Shown here in pieces: positions 7,443-15,846 of a stretch of 64,000 nt of DNA (positions within the stretch are counted from its first letter, which is position 1; every line of letters begins with the position of its first letter). Location of the stretch: assembly GCA_012798135.1 (NCBI GenBank), contig JAAZNU010000002.1, positions 62,001 to 126,000 on the forward strand, given 5' to 3'. The position numbers were made by a program, and so were the translations under genes. This DNA is from Veillonellaceae bacterium. Its GTDB lineage: Bacteria; Bacillota_C; Negativicutes; UBA1444. The notes beneath the pieces were generated by a model. That model searched no databases and was not told the origin of the DNA. It worked only from the letters and a program-made list of their open reading frames with translations.

Positions 7443-8336
7443 ATGGAGAAAATAAACAACGACAACCCGACGAGGATTATTGCCCTGTTGACATTTACGG
7501 CGCTGCTCTGGGGAGGCAACGCCGTGGCGGCCAAAAAAGTGTTGACCGAGATCTCGCCGTTTGTAGTCACTATGCTACGGTTTGCGGTCTTTAGCTCGCT
7601 GTTGCTGCTGGTTGCCGGGTATAGGGAAGGTCGTCATTGTTTGCCTTCCTGGGGTCAACTGCCCACTTTATTTATGATGGGCCTGTTCGGTACCGTTGTG
7701 AACAATGGCGTCCAGTTCACGGGCTTGATGTATTCGACCGCCATCAACTGCGTGGTGATTACCGCGTTTGGCCCGGCCATCACCGGTGTGTTGGCCGCAG
7801 TCATGCTGAATGAGCGGTTGAACAGCCGGCAGTGGCTGGGGGTGGCGATTTCGTCGGTTGGCGTGGTCGTGATTGCCAGCGGTGGTTCGTGGACGCGATT
7901 AGCCGGTCTTTCCTTTAATTGGGGCGATGCGTTGTTCTTGTTTGCCTGTCTCGGTTGGTCTCTGTATTCGATTTTCGGTCGGCGCGTGATGAAGAAATTG
8001 TCGCCTTTGACCACGACTGCCTGGGCGGGTTTGTTCGGTACAGTGCAAATGTTGGTTCTTTGTCTGCTGCAGGGATTCGACGGCAGCGTCCCGCTGACCG
8101 GACAAAATTGGGCTTGGTTTGCTTACATGTGCATTGGTAGCGGTTTGATGGCATTTACGTTCTGGAATGTCGGCGTGGCGGCGATCGGACCGAACCGGGC
8201 CTCGTTTTTCATCAATCTGATTCCCCTATTCGGCATTGTGTTTTCGGTACTGCTGCTGGGAGAAACCGTCGGCTGGTTTCATGGTGCGGCCGCCTTGTTG
8301 ATCATTGGCGGCGTCGGCTTGGCGACCCGCGGCTGA
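7443..8336 (+). CDS. EamA/DMT-family transporter
   Basis: This 297-residue inner-membrane protein has ten predicted hydrophobic helices in two EamA repeats (about 8-145 and 160-295), typical of drug/metabolite exporters. The first repeat opens with the motif LLWGGNAVAAK and closes with a glycine-rich region around GVVVIASGG. The second has LGWSLYSIFGRR and ends near GVGLATRG. The substrate cannot be told from sequence; relatives export amino acids or metabolites or are uncharacterised. The ATG at 7443 is preceded by a weak GGAG. There are 90 bases between it and the FHA gene, so co-transcription is possible but not clear. Confidence 0.85.
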   Translation: MEKINNDNPTRIIALLTFTALLWGGNAVAAKKVLTEISPFVVTMLRFAVFSSLLLLVAGYREGRHCLPSWGQLPTLFMMGLFGTVVNNGVQFTGLMYSTAINCVVITAFGPAITGVLAAVMLNERLNSRQWLGVAISSVGVVVIASGGSWTRLAGLSFNWGDALFLFACLGWSLYSIFGRRVMKKLSPLTTTAWAGLFGTVQMLVLCLLQGFDGSVPLTGQNWAWFAYMCIGSGLMAFTFWNVGVAAIGPNRASFFINLIPLFGIVFSVLLLGETVGWFHGAAALLIIGGVGLATRG

Positions 8337-8443
8337 AAGGATGTCTGATGGTATTTGCTAAATTGATGAAAGAGAAATCCGCCCAATGTGGGTCATGAAG
8401 ATGTTTGAATGAGGCGCCCGAAAAATTAGTGCTGGGCAAAATA

Positions 8444-8490
8444 GCAAAAAAAAGGACTATCGCAATCGTTTTTTCGATCGTGATAGTCCC
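8444..8490 (-). terminator. intrinsic terminator after the Nramp-related gene
   Basis: Read on the minus strand, a long stem (GGACTATCACGATCG with CGATTGCGATAGTCC, loop of A) ends in eight T. It lies just after the Nramp-related stop codon. The plus-strand reading has only a weak T tract, so it may also help stop transcription from the EamA gene. Confidence 0.8.
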
Positions 8491-8495
8491 TTTGC

Positions 8496-9761
8496 TTATT
8501 TTTGGATCAGCATGTCAAATAAATTGGGAACCAGCGTCGACGCCAACAGCAACAGGGTCAAGATAATCAAAATCACCGTGAATATCCAGGCGAGCACGTT
8601 GTACCAACGGGAATTCGCGTATTTGCCCATGATAAATCTATTACTGGCCACGAGTACCATAAATACCAGGATCGGCGGTAGCAACACGCCGTTGACGACT
8701 TGCGAGGCCAGCATAATGTGATACAAGGATAAACCGGGCCATAGAACCAGTCCTGCGCCAACGAAGATCAACACGGTGTACAGGCCGAAAAATACCGGAG
8801 CCTCTTCATAGGATTTACTGACGCCATGTTCAAATCCGAAAGCTTCACAAACGGCGTAGGCAGTACTGAGGGGGAGAATAAACGCCGCCAGCATCGAGGC
8901 GCCGAACAACCCGAAGGCGAACAGCAGGGTCGCGTACTTTCCGGCAAAGGGCGCCAAGGCAATGGCCGCGTCGGTTGCCGTTTCAATAGTGATTCCATTG
9001 ACATACAGGGTAGACGCCGTGGCTATGATGATGAAAAAGGCGACCAACCAGGTGAAAAACGAACCGACAACCACATCCAGACGGGTGTAGTTATAGTCAG
9101 CCGCAGTGATTCCCTTGTCGACAACCGATGCTTGCACATAAAATTGACCCCAGGGGGTGATGGTAGTGCCGATGACCCCAATCGCCATCAGCAGAAACTC
9201 CGCGTCCCAGATGAAAGTCGGGGTGACGGATGCTTTTAGCACCTCGTTCCAAGGCGGGTTGACAATTACGCCCGAAACAATGTAGCTAAAGAAAGTTAAA
9301 CAAAGCAAAAAGAAAATCTTTTCGATTTTCGCGTAATCGGCTTTTAACACCAGCGCCCACACTATAACAGCCACCAGGGGAACCGAAAGATACCGGCTGA
9401 CTCCAAAGATTTCAAAGCTGGTGGCAATCCCGGAAAATTCCGAGGCGGTGGTGCCAATGTTGGCAATCATCAGGATACTCATGGCAAACAGCGTCCATTT
9501 TACACCGTATTGCTCCCGGATAAGGTCGGACAGTCCCTTGCCGGTTACGGCGCCGGTTCGGGCCGACATTTCCTGGGCGATTACCAGGCAGACGGTGCTG
9601 ATGAACATGGTGAACAACAGCGCAAATCCGTATTTGGCCCCGGCGGCCGCGTAAGTTGCGATCCCACCGGCGTCATTATCGGCGAAAGCAGTGACAATTC
9701 CCGGTCCCATGGCCGAGAAGAACAGGGCCAGGCGGGTGCGAAACCGATTGGTTGCAATCAT
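8496..9761 (-). CDS. Nramp-related (NRMT-like) divalent metal transporter, probably Mg2+
   Basis: This 421-residue integral membrane protein has about eleven helices and the overall Nramp (SLC11) fold. The helix-1 site reads ADNDAGG (Asp28, Asn29, Asp30) instead of the DPGN of manganese/iron Nramps. The helix-6 site reads TITPW (202-204) instead of MPH, so the methionine that favours transition metals is absent. Loss of that methionine is known in Nramp-related magnesium transporters (NRMTs). The context agrees: the gene lies 4 bases downstream of a PRC/MgtE-N/CBS gene, and an M-box riboswitch heads the operon. Mg2+ uptake is therefore inferred from site residues plus regulation. An unusual Mn2+ transporter is the alternative. 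Confidence 0.85.
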   Translation of the reverse strand: MIATNRFRTRLALFFSAMGPGIVTAFADNDAGGIATYAAAGAKYGFALLFTMFISTVCLVIAQEMSARTGAVTGKGLSDLIREQYGVKWTLFAMSILMIANIGTTASEFSGIATSFEIFGVSRYLSVPLVAVIVWALVLKADYAKIEKIFFLLCLTFFSYIVSGVIVNPPWNEVLKASVTPTFIWDAEFLLMAIGVIGTTITPWGQFYVQASVVDKGITAADYNYTRLDVVVGSFFTWLVAFFIIIATASTLYVNGITIETATDAAIALAPFAGKYATLLFAFGLFGASMLAAFILPLSTAYAVCEAFGFEHGVSKSYEEAPVFFGLYTVLIFVGAGLVLWPGLSLYHIMLASQVVNGVLLPPILVFMVLVASNRFIMGKYANSRWYNVLAWIFTVILIILTLLLLASTLVPNLFDMLIQK

Positions 9762-9765
9762 GGCC

Positions 9766-11046
9766 TCAACCCCGACGAACAGCGCGCTTGTTCAGATAAA
9801 TCGTCATGGCATTCGCCAGGGTGCGCTCGGGCATGAGTAAATCCAGCACGTCGTCCACGGTGATAATGCCCATTAGCGCGCCCTGCTCATCAGTTACAGG
9901 AATCGCCAGCAGACTGTACTTGCGGATTGCTTCCGCCACTTTTCGCTGACTGTCGTTGTAATGGACAGTGATGAGCTTGGAATGCATCATTTGGCCCAAG
10001 GCTGTCTGCGGCTGGGCGATGATCAGCTCGCGCAGGGAAAGGACGCCCAGAAGTTTTTTGGCGTCGTCCACAACGTACAAATAATAGATGGTTTCCGCGG
10101 CAGGCGCCAACTCCCGCAGACGGTTGATCGTTTGCTCGACCGTTAAGGAAACCGGCAAAGCAATGTATTCCGTCGTCATTAATCCGCCGGCGGTATCATC
10201 TTCATATTTCATGAGCCCCTTGACTTCTTCGGCGTCATCGGTTTCCATCAACCGCAACAATTCCGTGGATTTTTCCGTCGGCATTTCCCCTAAAATGTCG
10301 GCTGCTTCATCCGGCGGCATCTCTTCCAACAAATCTGATGCATGGCCGCCCTCAAGCTGTGAAATCAGTTCCACCTGCGTGTCCAGCTCCATTTCGGCCA
10401 ATGCTTCCGCAGCCTGCTCGTTATCCAATGATTTGAAGAAGGCGGCGCGACTATGGTAGTCCATCTCCTCCACCAAATCGGCGATGTCGGCGGGGTGTAG
10501 TTGATGCAGCTCGCTTTTGTCCTTGTTCAATTTTAAATTGCCGGTCTTTGTTTCCAGCGGAGTAATGGACTGCCAAGCGATATAGCGGTTGTCCAGCCTT
10601 CCGGCCAGAAAGTCCAGCCCGATGCGGCGAAATAAACCTCGGATGCCGATGTCGGCGGCAATCAACGATAAATTCTGTCGACCACCCTGTTCCACGCAGG
10701 ACAGCAAGATGTCGTTGACGCGTACAAGCTTGGTGCCTTTTAGATCGATGATTTGTTTATCCAGCAACCATTTTCCGACATAAAGCTCGGCCGGGTTAAG
10801 GTCCGTAACCTGAATTTGGCCGATTGCATGAAGCAATTGAATCCCGACGGCGTTCCAGTTGGAAACTTCCGTTGCCGGGATCAATTTATGAATATCGTTG
10901 GTATGACAAATTCCCGTGACTCGGGGAACCTCACCCTCCCAAAGCACAACCAGGTCTCTGACCTTGCCCAGGGTTTTTCCTTCGCTGTCATATATTTTTT
11001 TGCCCTGCAGCTGGCTGAAGTACAGTTCGTTGACTTTTTTCTGCAT
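9766..11046 (-). CDS. PRC-barrel / MgtE-N / CBS-domain protein (soluble Mg2+-sensing partner)
   Basis: This 426-residue protein has no membrane segment. Two PRC-barrel-like domains (about 8-80 and 88-165) precede an MgtE N-terminal superhelical domain (about 180-285) rich in the LHPADIADLVEEM, EEMPPDEAADILGEM type of repeat. A CBS pair (about 290-412) follows. In MgtE channels the N and CBS domains bind Mg2+ and gate the pore, but here the pore is missing. The Nramp-related transporter is encoded 4 bases downstream, so this protein probably regulates it in trans. The start at 11046 has AAGGGAGGAA upstream. A 26-codon ORF ends 2 bases before the ATG, and an M-box riboswitch controls entry. Confidence 0.9.
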   Translation of the reverse strand: MQKKVNELYFSQLQGKKIYDSEGKTLGKVRDLVVLWEGEVPRVTGICHTNDIHKLIPATEVSNWNAVGIQLLHAIGQIQVTDLNPAELYVGKWLLDKQIIDLKGTKLVRVNDILLSCVEQGGRQNLSLIAADIGIRGLFRRIGLDFLAGRLDNRYIAWQSITPLETKTGNLKLNKDKSELHQLHPADIADLVEEMDYHSRAAFFKSLDNEQAAEALAEMELDTQVELISQLEGGHASDLLEEMPPDEAADILGEMPTEKSTELLRLMETDDAEEVKGLMKYEDDTAGGLMTTEYIALPVSLTVEQTINRLRELAPAAETIYYLYVVDDAKKLLGVLSLRELIIAQPQTALGQMMHSKLITVHYNDSQRKVAEAIRKYSLLAIPVTDEQGALMGIITVDDVLDLLMPERTLANAMTIYLNKRAVRRG

Positions 11047-11048
11047 GC

Positions 11049-11129
11049 TTATTCCTCCCTTGTGAATGCCGGCGCTGTCCGCCGAAATTCCATCTGCAAC
11101 TGCCTACTACTATGCGGGCCGGCATCCAT
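11049..11129 (-). CDS. 26-codon upstream ORF in the M-box operon leader
   Basis: An ATG at 11129 stands 5 bases after a strong ribosome site (GGGAGGTGG, 11143-11135) and opens a 26-codon frame. It starts just downstream of the riboswitch terminator. Its TAA stop is 2 bases before the ATG of the MgtE-N/CBS gene, and its last codons contain that gene's ribosome site. The peptide begins MDAGPHSS and is basic in the middle. The spacing suggests translational coupling or a regulatory leader peptide. I know of no described homologue; it could also be a chance frame. Confidence 0.5.
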   Translation of the reverse strand: MDAGPHSSRQLQMEFRRTAPAFTREE

Positions 11130-11147
11130 TTTAACCACCTCCCTCTG

Positions 11148-11181
11148 AAAAAAATAAAGACCATCCCAAACGGAAGGCCTT
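11148..11181 (-). terminator. riboswitch expression-platform terminator
   Basis: On the minus strand a 10-bp stem (GGAAGGCCTT side at 11172-11181, AAGACCATCC side at 11157-11166, one mismatch and one wobble) is followed by TATTTTTTT. It lies between the M-box aptamer and the first ORF, where a Mg2+-controlled transcription terminator is expected. Confidence 0.8.
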
Positions 11182-11203
11182 CTCAAAAAAATGATGACCT
11201 CCC

Positions 11204-11353
11204 TAATCGTTGAGTTTTAGCACTGTATAACGTAGAGTCGAAACTCAGCCACCTTAAATAAAACCTTGTTTCGGTAGTATTTGTTCTACCCTTTGGCGTC
11301 TCTCGACATTTCAGGGCAGTGGCCTATGTTTATACAGGAGCCTCACCTAACAG
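11204..11353 (-). promoter_or_regulatory. M-box (ykoK) magnesium riboswitch aptamer
   Basis: The minus strand carries the conserved M-box blocks in order: GTTAGGTGAGGCTCCTGTA (from 11351), the GCCACTGCCC region, TGTCGAGAGACGCCAAAGGG (about 11307-11287), and the 3' block TACAGTGCTAAAACTCAACG. M-boxes bind several Mg2+ ions and, when Mg2+ is ample, expose a terminator that stops transcription of Mg2+ transporter genes. A terminator stands directly downstream, and the genes controlled are the PRC/MgtE-N/CBS protein and the Nramp-related transporter. Assignment is from memory of the consensus; an Rfam search for this family would confirm it. Confidence 0.92.
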
Positions 11354-11411
11354 AGAACCTGCCTGGCAGAACAAAGATAATCTCCTTGCCCTTTCTCCAA
11401 GCCTATTATTC

Positions 11412-11439
11412 ATTATACACCCGAAATTGGTTCTGTCTA
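11412..11439 (-). promoter_or_regulatory. promoter of the M-box operon
   Basis: On the minus strand TAGACA (11439-11434) and TATAAT (11417-11412) are 16 bases apart. Transcription would start near 11405, about 50 bases before the aptamer. Confidence 0.6.
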
Positions 11440-11484
11440 CAACCTCTGATAAGGTTTGTGAACCTCAAAGTTTAACAGGCCCAT

Positions 11485-12678
11485 TCACTCTTGGCAGTAA
11501 GACGCTCTTTTTTCACAGGATCGTTGTTCCTGCCATAGAAGCAGCGAGATGGAAAAAGCCAGCCACATGCCCCCGGCAAAATATCCCGCAACCACATCGG
11601 TCGGATAATGGACGCCAAGGTAGACGCGGCTTAGGCCAATCGCGACAACCAGCGCTGTCGCGAAAGTGACGACTGCCAGGCGCCATTGCCAACGAGGGAT
11701 CTGGCGGGAAATTAAAAAAGCGATCATGCCGTAAAGGCAAAGGGATACCATGGCATGGCCACTGGGAAAACTATACCCGGCTGCTTCCACCATTTGAAAA
11801 AGGTCCGGGCGGCTTCGTTCAAACAAGTTTTTGAGCAAAATATTTAGCAAGGCTTCACCAATCAGGCAGACGAGGAATCCTGCCAACTCCAGCCAGCGCC
11901 GATAATAAAGCAGCAAAAGCAAAGCAGCGATGATGATGGCCCAGAATGGAGCGCCAAAGCCATATTCCGAGATGACGATCATTAGTCGGTCCAGTTTGGG
12001 AGTTGACAAATATTGCACCAACCAGATCAACAGGTTGTCAAAAAAGTCCATTTGATGGCGGAATATTGTTTCCCAGGCCATTTCTGCAAAAAATGTCGAC
12101 AATAGTGCGCCGGCTGATACGGCAACTGCGATATAACGTGCCGGCCAATGCCGTTCCACAAGCGTCAAGTATTGTTTCAAACATACCCACACCGACGGTG
12201 GAATTTTCTTTGTGATCTGGGCTACTGTCCAAATCGCTGCCGGTACAGCCGCTAAACTGACCATCCCCAAAAGTAACAGGCCGTATACTACAAAATCGGC
12301 GATCGGAACATTGAGGGGGTCCAATGTCAACATCATCCGTTCCAATATGGCACCCGGTTCGCGTTCGGCGTATCCGCCTAAAACGATCACAGAGCCTTTG
12401 CTGCGGGCGTCAGAGGTGAGAATCAGATTGCCGTCAACCACAACGATCCCTTTTTCCACCACTCCACTGACGGTTACGGTTCCGCCCGTTGCCAACAGCC
12501 TGCCAATGCGTCGGCCTGCTTCCACATGAATATCGCCACGGGCGAAAAGGTCCGACGCATTGTGCGGTAGGGCGGGTGAGGAATGAATATCGGCATTGAA
12601 AAAGAACAGGGAGAGGATTGTGCAAATTCCCAACATAGCGTTTTTAAGTCTTGTCGCTTGCCAAAATCCTATATTCAC
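11485..12678 (-). CDS. PAP2-family phosphatase with N-terminal beta-repeat region
   Basis: This 397-residue membrane protein ends in a PAP2 (type 2 phosphatidic acid phosphatase) domain, about 215-385. It has the three phosphatase motifs: KNLFERSRP, PSGH and SRVYLGVHYPTDV. Such enzymes act on lipid phosphates such as undecaprenyl pyrophosphate at the outer face of the membrane. The N-terminus has a signal-like hydrophobic segment, then a Gly/Val-rich repeat stretch (about 45-110, for example SGVVEKG, VVDGNLI) resembling a short bactofilin-like beta-helix, then extra helices. This architecture is unusual. The GTG start at 12678 follows AAGGAGAAG. It lies 129 bases after the sensor kinase in the same direction and may belong to that operon. 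Confidence 0.85.
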   Translation of the reverse strand: MNIGFWQATRLKNAMLGICTILSLFFFNADIHSSPALPHNASDLFARGDIHVEAGRRIGRLLATGGTVTVSGVVEKGIVVVDGNLILTSDARSKGSVIVLGGYAEREPGAILERMMLTLDPLNVPIADFVVYGLLLLGMVSLAAVPAAIWTVAQITKKIPPSVWVCLKQYLTLVERHWPARYIAVAVSAGALLSTFFAEMAWETIFRHQMDFFDNLLIWLVQYLSTPKLDRLMIVISEYGFGAPFWAIIIAALLLLLYYRRWLELAGFLVCLIGEALLNILLKNLFERSRPDLFQMVEAAGYSFPSGHAMVSLCLYGMIAFLISRQIPRWQWRLAVVTFATALVVAIGLSRVYLGVHYPTDVVAGYFAGGMWLAFSISLLLWQEQRSCEKRASYCQE

Positions 12679-12807
12679 AGTGACTTCTCCTTGTGATTCC
12701 CTGACAATTTTTTCGCCGGCGTGCGGCAGGCAGCGAATGCATCGGCTGGAATCCGCTTGATTGCCAAGGCACTTCCCAGAAACAAAGAGCCATTGTTCGC
12801 GTGCCGG

Positions 12808-14355
12808 TCAACTGGCGAGGGGAAATTCCAGCTCAATCCGCGTACCTTCGCCCGGACGGCTGTCGACACTAACCTGTGCGTTGTGCAGACGGATGATTTG
12901 CCGGGCAATCGCCAGGCCGAGCCCCGAACCGCCGCTGTCGCGCTGGTGGGCCTTGTCGGCTTTGTAGAAGCGTTCCCAGATGAAGGGCAGATCTTCCGGA
13001 GAAATTCCGGGGCCGGTATCCTGAATGATACAGCGGATACGATCGGCTCCATTTTGATCCAGAGTCAGATGGACGCTGGCGCCGACCGGCGAGTGTTTGA
13101 CGGCATTATCAAGAAAAATGAGCAAGAGCTGGATCAGCCGGTCGCGATTGCCGGGAACCGACGGCAAATTTTCCGCGATCTGGTTGGTCAGCGTGACTTT
13201 CTTGGCCTCGGCCAGGGGTTCGATCAAGTTGAGAACATGTTTTGCTACCGCCGACAATTGAACCGGGGACAATTCACCGGCGATTTTGTCGCTCTGCAGG
13301 CGACTGAGCGTCAACAGGTCCTGAATTAACCGTTCGAGCCGGATAATCTCGGTCTTGATTAAATTTTGGCATTGGCTGACTTGCTCGGGTTGGCGAATGA
13401 TCCCGTCGATCATGGCCTCAATATAACCGCGGATTACCGTGAGCGGGGTGCGCAGTTCATGGGAAACATTGGCGATAAAGTCGCGACGCAACTTCTCCGT
13501 CTTGCCCACCTCAAGCATGTAGTCGCCGAGGTCGCTGGCCAGTCCGTTGATGGATCGCCCCAGTTCACCAATTTCATCCTGACTGGAAATTTCGACACGG
13601 GCGCTGTAATCGCCCTTGGCGATGGCGGCGGCGGTATCCTGCATGGCGCGCAGCGGCTGTACCAGGCTGCGCGTGAATAGCCTCACCACCGCGAAGGAGA
13701 CCAGCAGGCCAATGAGTGCGCCGATTCCCGCAAACAGATAAATGTGGGACAGAAAATCCTGAACGGCAGCCACCGGCGCATTCAAGAGTACAGCCCCGTC
13801 CACTTTGCCGTCGGCCCGAAGAATCGGCACGCCGACCACGACCATTTGCTCTTCGTAAATGGGATGCTCAATGACTTGGCTGAGGACTTCCCCCCGGTAA
13901 ACCGGGTCCAGACTGTTCAGCAGGGCACGGAGGGGACTGGCCGGAGAAATTTCCATGTCGGCAGAAGGCGGAACCGTCCCTTTCATTCTGCCGGGCCCCA
14001 TACGTCCCATCCCCAATCCTTTTCCCATTCCCATCCCCATTCCCGGGCCAGTGCGGCCTATGGAAACTTCAACCGGTCGCCGCGAGGCGTCCAATATCCA
14101 AATGCGGGCGTCCAGGTAGGTGTCCAGTTCGTTGAGAATGAGGTTGAGCCGGGCGTCGGACGGGTTGTTTTTCCGGGCATTGCTGATTCGCTCGGCGATG
14201 TCGGACCCCTTTCGGATCAGTTCCTGTTCTTTGGCGGCAATCACCCGGCTTTTCAAGAAAGCGGAAGCGCCAAACAGAATCGAGGCCAGCACGATGGTGA
14301 GTACCAGCATGAATCCGGCCACCAGGCGCATCTGGAAAGACAGTCGTTTCAGCAT
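12808..14355 (-). CDS. HAMP-domain sensor histidine kinase with Met-rich sensor loop
   Basis: This 515-residue membrane kinase has helix 1 (about 10-33), an extracytoplasmic sensor domain (about 35-204), helix 2 (about 205-228), a HAMP linker (230-280), a dimerisation domain with phospho-accepting His299 in NVSHELRTPL, and a HATPase domain with DNAVKHS, DTGPGI and GLGLAI motifs. The sensor domain contains a Gly/Met-rich run at 101-126 with six methionines (106, 108, 110, 116, 119, 124). That might bind Cu(I) or be a flexible loop. The gene overlaps the response regulator by 7 bases. The ABC exporter genes just upstream in the operon are the likely regulated target or partner. Confidence 0.93.
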   Translation of the reverse strand: MLKRLSFQMRLVAGFMLVLTIVLASILFGASAFLKSRVIAAKEQELIRKGSDIAERISNARKNNPSDARLNLILNELDTYLDARIWILDASRRPVEVSIGRTGPGMGMGMGKGLGMGRMGPGRMKGTVPPSADMEISPASPLRALLNSLDPVYRGEVLSQVIEHPIYEEQMVVVGVPILRADGKVDGAVLLNAPVAAVQDFLSHIYLFAGIGALIGLLVSFAVVRLFTRSLVQPLRAMQDTAAAIAKGDYSARVEISSQDEIGELGRSINGLASDLGDYMLEVGKTEKLRRDFIANVSHELRTPLTVIRGYIEAMIDGIIRQPEQVSQCQNLIKTEIIRLERLIQDLLTLSRLQSDKIAGELSPVQLSAVAKHVLNLIEPLAEAKKVTLTNQIAENLPSVPGNRDRLIQLLLIFLDNAVKHSPVGASVHLTLDQNGADRIRCIIQDTGPGISPEDLPFIWERFYKADKAHQRDSGGSGLGLAIARQIIRLHNAQVSVDSRPGEGTRIELEFPLAS

Positions 14356-15074
14356 GATTCAGTTCCAGCCTTCTTTTCGGAATCAAAACGGTAGCCGACA
14401 CCCCAGACAGTGGTGAGGTTCCAGCCGGAGGCGGCGTCGTTGCGGAGTTTGGTGCGCAGACGCTGCACATGGACATCGACGGTTCGGGTATCGGCCTCGG
14501 CGCCATATCCCCACAGAGAGGACAATAGGGATTCCCGGGTGTAGATGTGGCCGGGATGGGCGGCCAAAGTATGCAGCAGGTCGAACTCCCTGGCGGTAAG
14601 CTCGATTTCTTCGCCGCCGACCTTGACGGTGCGGGCGGCGGCATCGATGGACAGAGCGCCGAAAGACAGGGACGGTGTTCCCGCTGAGGAAGGCGGAATT
14701 GCCGGGTTTGAAGCGGTGCGGCGGAGGATGGCCTGGACCCGGGCCACGATTTCACCCGGTGAAAACGGTTTGGTGACGTAATCGTCCGCGCCGGTTTCAA
14801 AGCCGACGAGCTTATCGTCGTCTTCCACCCGCGCCGTCAAAAGAATAATTGGCGTAGCGGCCAGATGGCGAATTTGCCGGGCAGTCTCCAGGCCATCCAG
14901 GACCGGCATCATGACATCCAAAATGACGAGGTCGGGTCGGGACTGCTGGAACAACAACAAGGCGGCTACGCCATTTTCGGCGTCCAGCACTGCAAACCCG
15001 GCGTTTTCTAAATATAGCCGCAATATTTGACGGATCTGGCCGTCATCATCAACTACCAGAATTGTTTGTTTCAT
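14349..15074 (-). CDS. OmpR/PhoB-family response regulator
   Basis: This 241-residue regulator has an N-terminal receiver domain (about 3-118) with the acidic pocket VVDDD and phospho-acceptor Asp53 in LVILDVMMP. The conserved Lys in YVTKPFSPGE follows. A C-terminal winged-helix DNA-binding domain (about 140-235) has the TAREFDLL and DVHVQRLRTKL segments. It is the partner of the overlapping histidine kinase. It follows the ABC transporter genes by 63 bases on the same strand, so the whole set is likely one operon and may be autoregulated. Confidence 0.95.
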   Translation of the reverse strand: MKQTILVVDDDGQIRQILRLYLENAGFAVLDAENGVAALLLFQQSRPDLVILDVMMPVLDGLETARQIRHLAATPIILLTARVEDDDKLVGFETGADDYVTKPFSPGEIVARVQAILRRTASNPAIPPSSAGTPSLSFGALSIDAAARTVKVGGEEIELTAREFDLLHTLAAHPGHIYTRESLLSSLWGYGAEADTRTVDVHVQRLRTKLRNDAASGWNLTTVWGVGYRFDSEKKAGTESC

Positions 15075-15137
15075 TTCGCACCTCGAATGCCGAATGTAAA
15101 AATGGAGTTCGCAATGGGGTTGGTACAGTTGGCTGAT

Positions 15138-15845
15138 TCAGTCGGGAAAGGGAAGATTTTGTCCCTGCTCCTCGTGGGCCACGCCGTCGCGCAGGCGATA
15201 CAGACGTTTAAACCTGGGAATGATGATGTCGTCGTGCGTCACGACCATGATCGCGGTCTTGAACTCCTGGGCCAGCCGCGTGAGCAGCTTAATGACGATC
15301 AGGGAACGTTCGCTGTCGAGCGGCGCAGTGGGTTCGTCAGCCAGAATAAAGGGCGGCTGATTGGCCATGGCCCGGGCGATGGCGACGCGTTGCTGCTCGC
15401 CGCCCGAAAGTTCGGCCGGTTTCGCGTAGGAGCGATGATCGACTTCCAGGACGGCCAATAGTTCCCGGGCCCGTTTGCGGGCCTCTTCATTCGATTTCCC
15501 GGCGAGCATCGGCAGGAGGGCAACGTTGTCGAGAACGGACAGAAACGGAATCAGATAGGCGGCCTGAAATACAAAACCGATCCTGTCCCGGCGCAAGGCC
15601 CGCAAGTCGTTGATTTTCCAGCCGTTGTCGAATACAGTTTCGCCATTCAAGGCGATGCGCCCGGAAGTGGGATCGATGACGGCCCCCAGGCACTGCAGCA
15701 GGGTGGTTTTTCCCGAACCGCTGGGACCGAGCAAACCGACGACTTCGCCCGGATTGACGTAAAGGGAAACGTTTTTGAGGGCGTGGACGGCAGTGGAACC
15801 GCTGCCGTAAGTTTTGACGAGATTTTCCATGCGAATCGCTTCCAT
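15138..15845 (-). CDS. ABC transporter ATPase (DevA/LolD/MacB type)
   Basis: This 235-residue ATPase powers an FtsX/MacB-type exporter. Visible motifs are Walker A GPSGSGKTT (about 40-48), the Q-loop VFQAAYLIP, the signature LSGGEQQR, Walker B ILADEP, and the switch histidine in MVVTHDD. The sub-family is that of LolD, MacB and DevA, which work with FtsX-like permeases and periplasmic adaptors to move lipoproteins, glycolipids or drugs. It begins 1 base after the permease stop. The complete set with adaptor and permease matches the DevBCA layout. Confidence 0.93.
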   Translation of the reverse strand: MEAIRMENLVKTYGSGSTAVHALKNVSLYVNPGEVVGLLGPSGSGKTTLLQCLGAVIDPTSGRIALNGETVFDNGWKINDLRALRRDRIGFVFQAAYLIPFLSVLDNVALLPMLAGKSNEEARKRARELLAVLEVDHRSYAKPAELSGGEQQRVAIARAMANQPPFILADEPTAPLDSERSLIVIKLLTRLAQEFKTAIMVVTHDDIIIPRFKRLYRLRDGVAHEEQGQNLPFPD

Positions 15846-15846
15846 C

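Noticed and set aside
13975..14055. Tandem DNA repeat in the sensor kinase gene as a mobile or phase-variable repeat
   Set aside because: The GGN/ATG codon runs encode the Met/Gly loop but are irregular at DNA level, so slippage-type variation is not supported.
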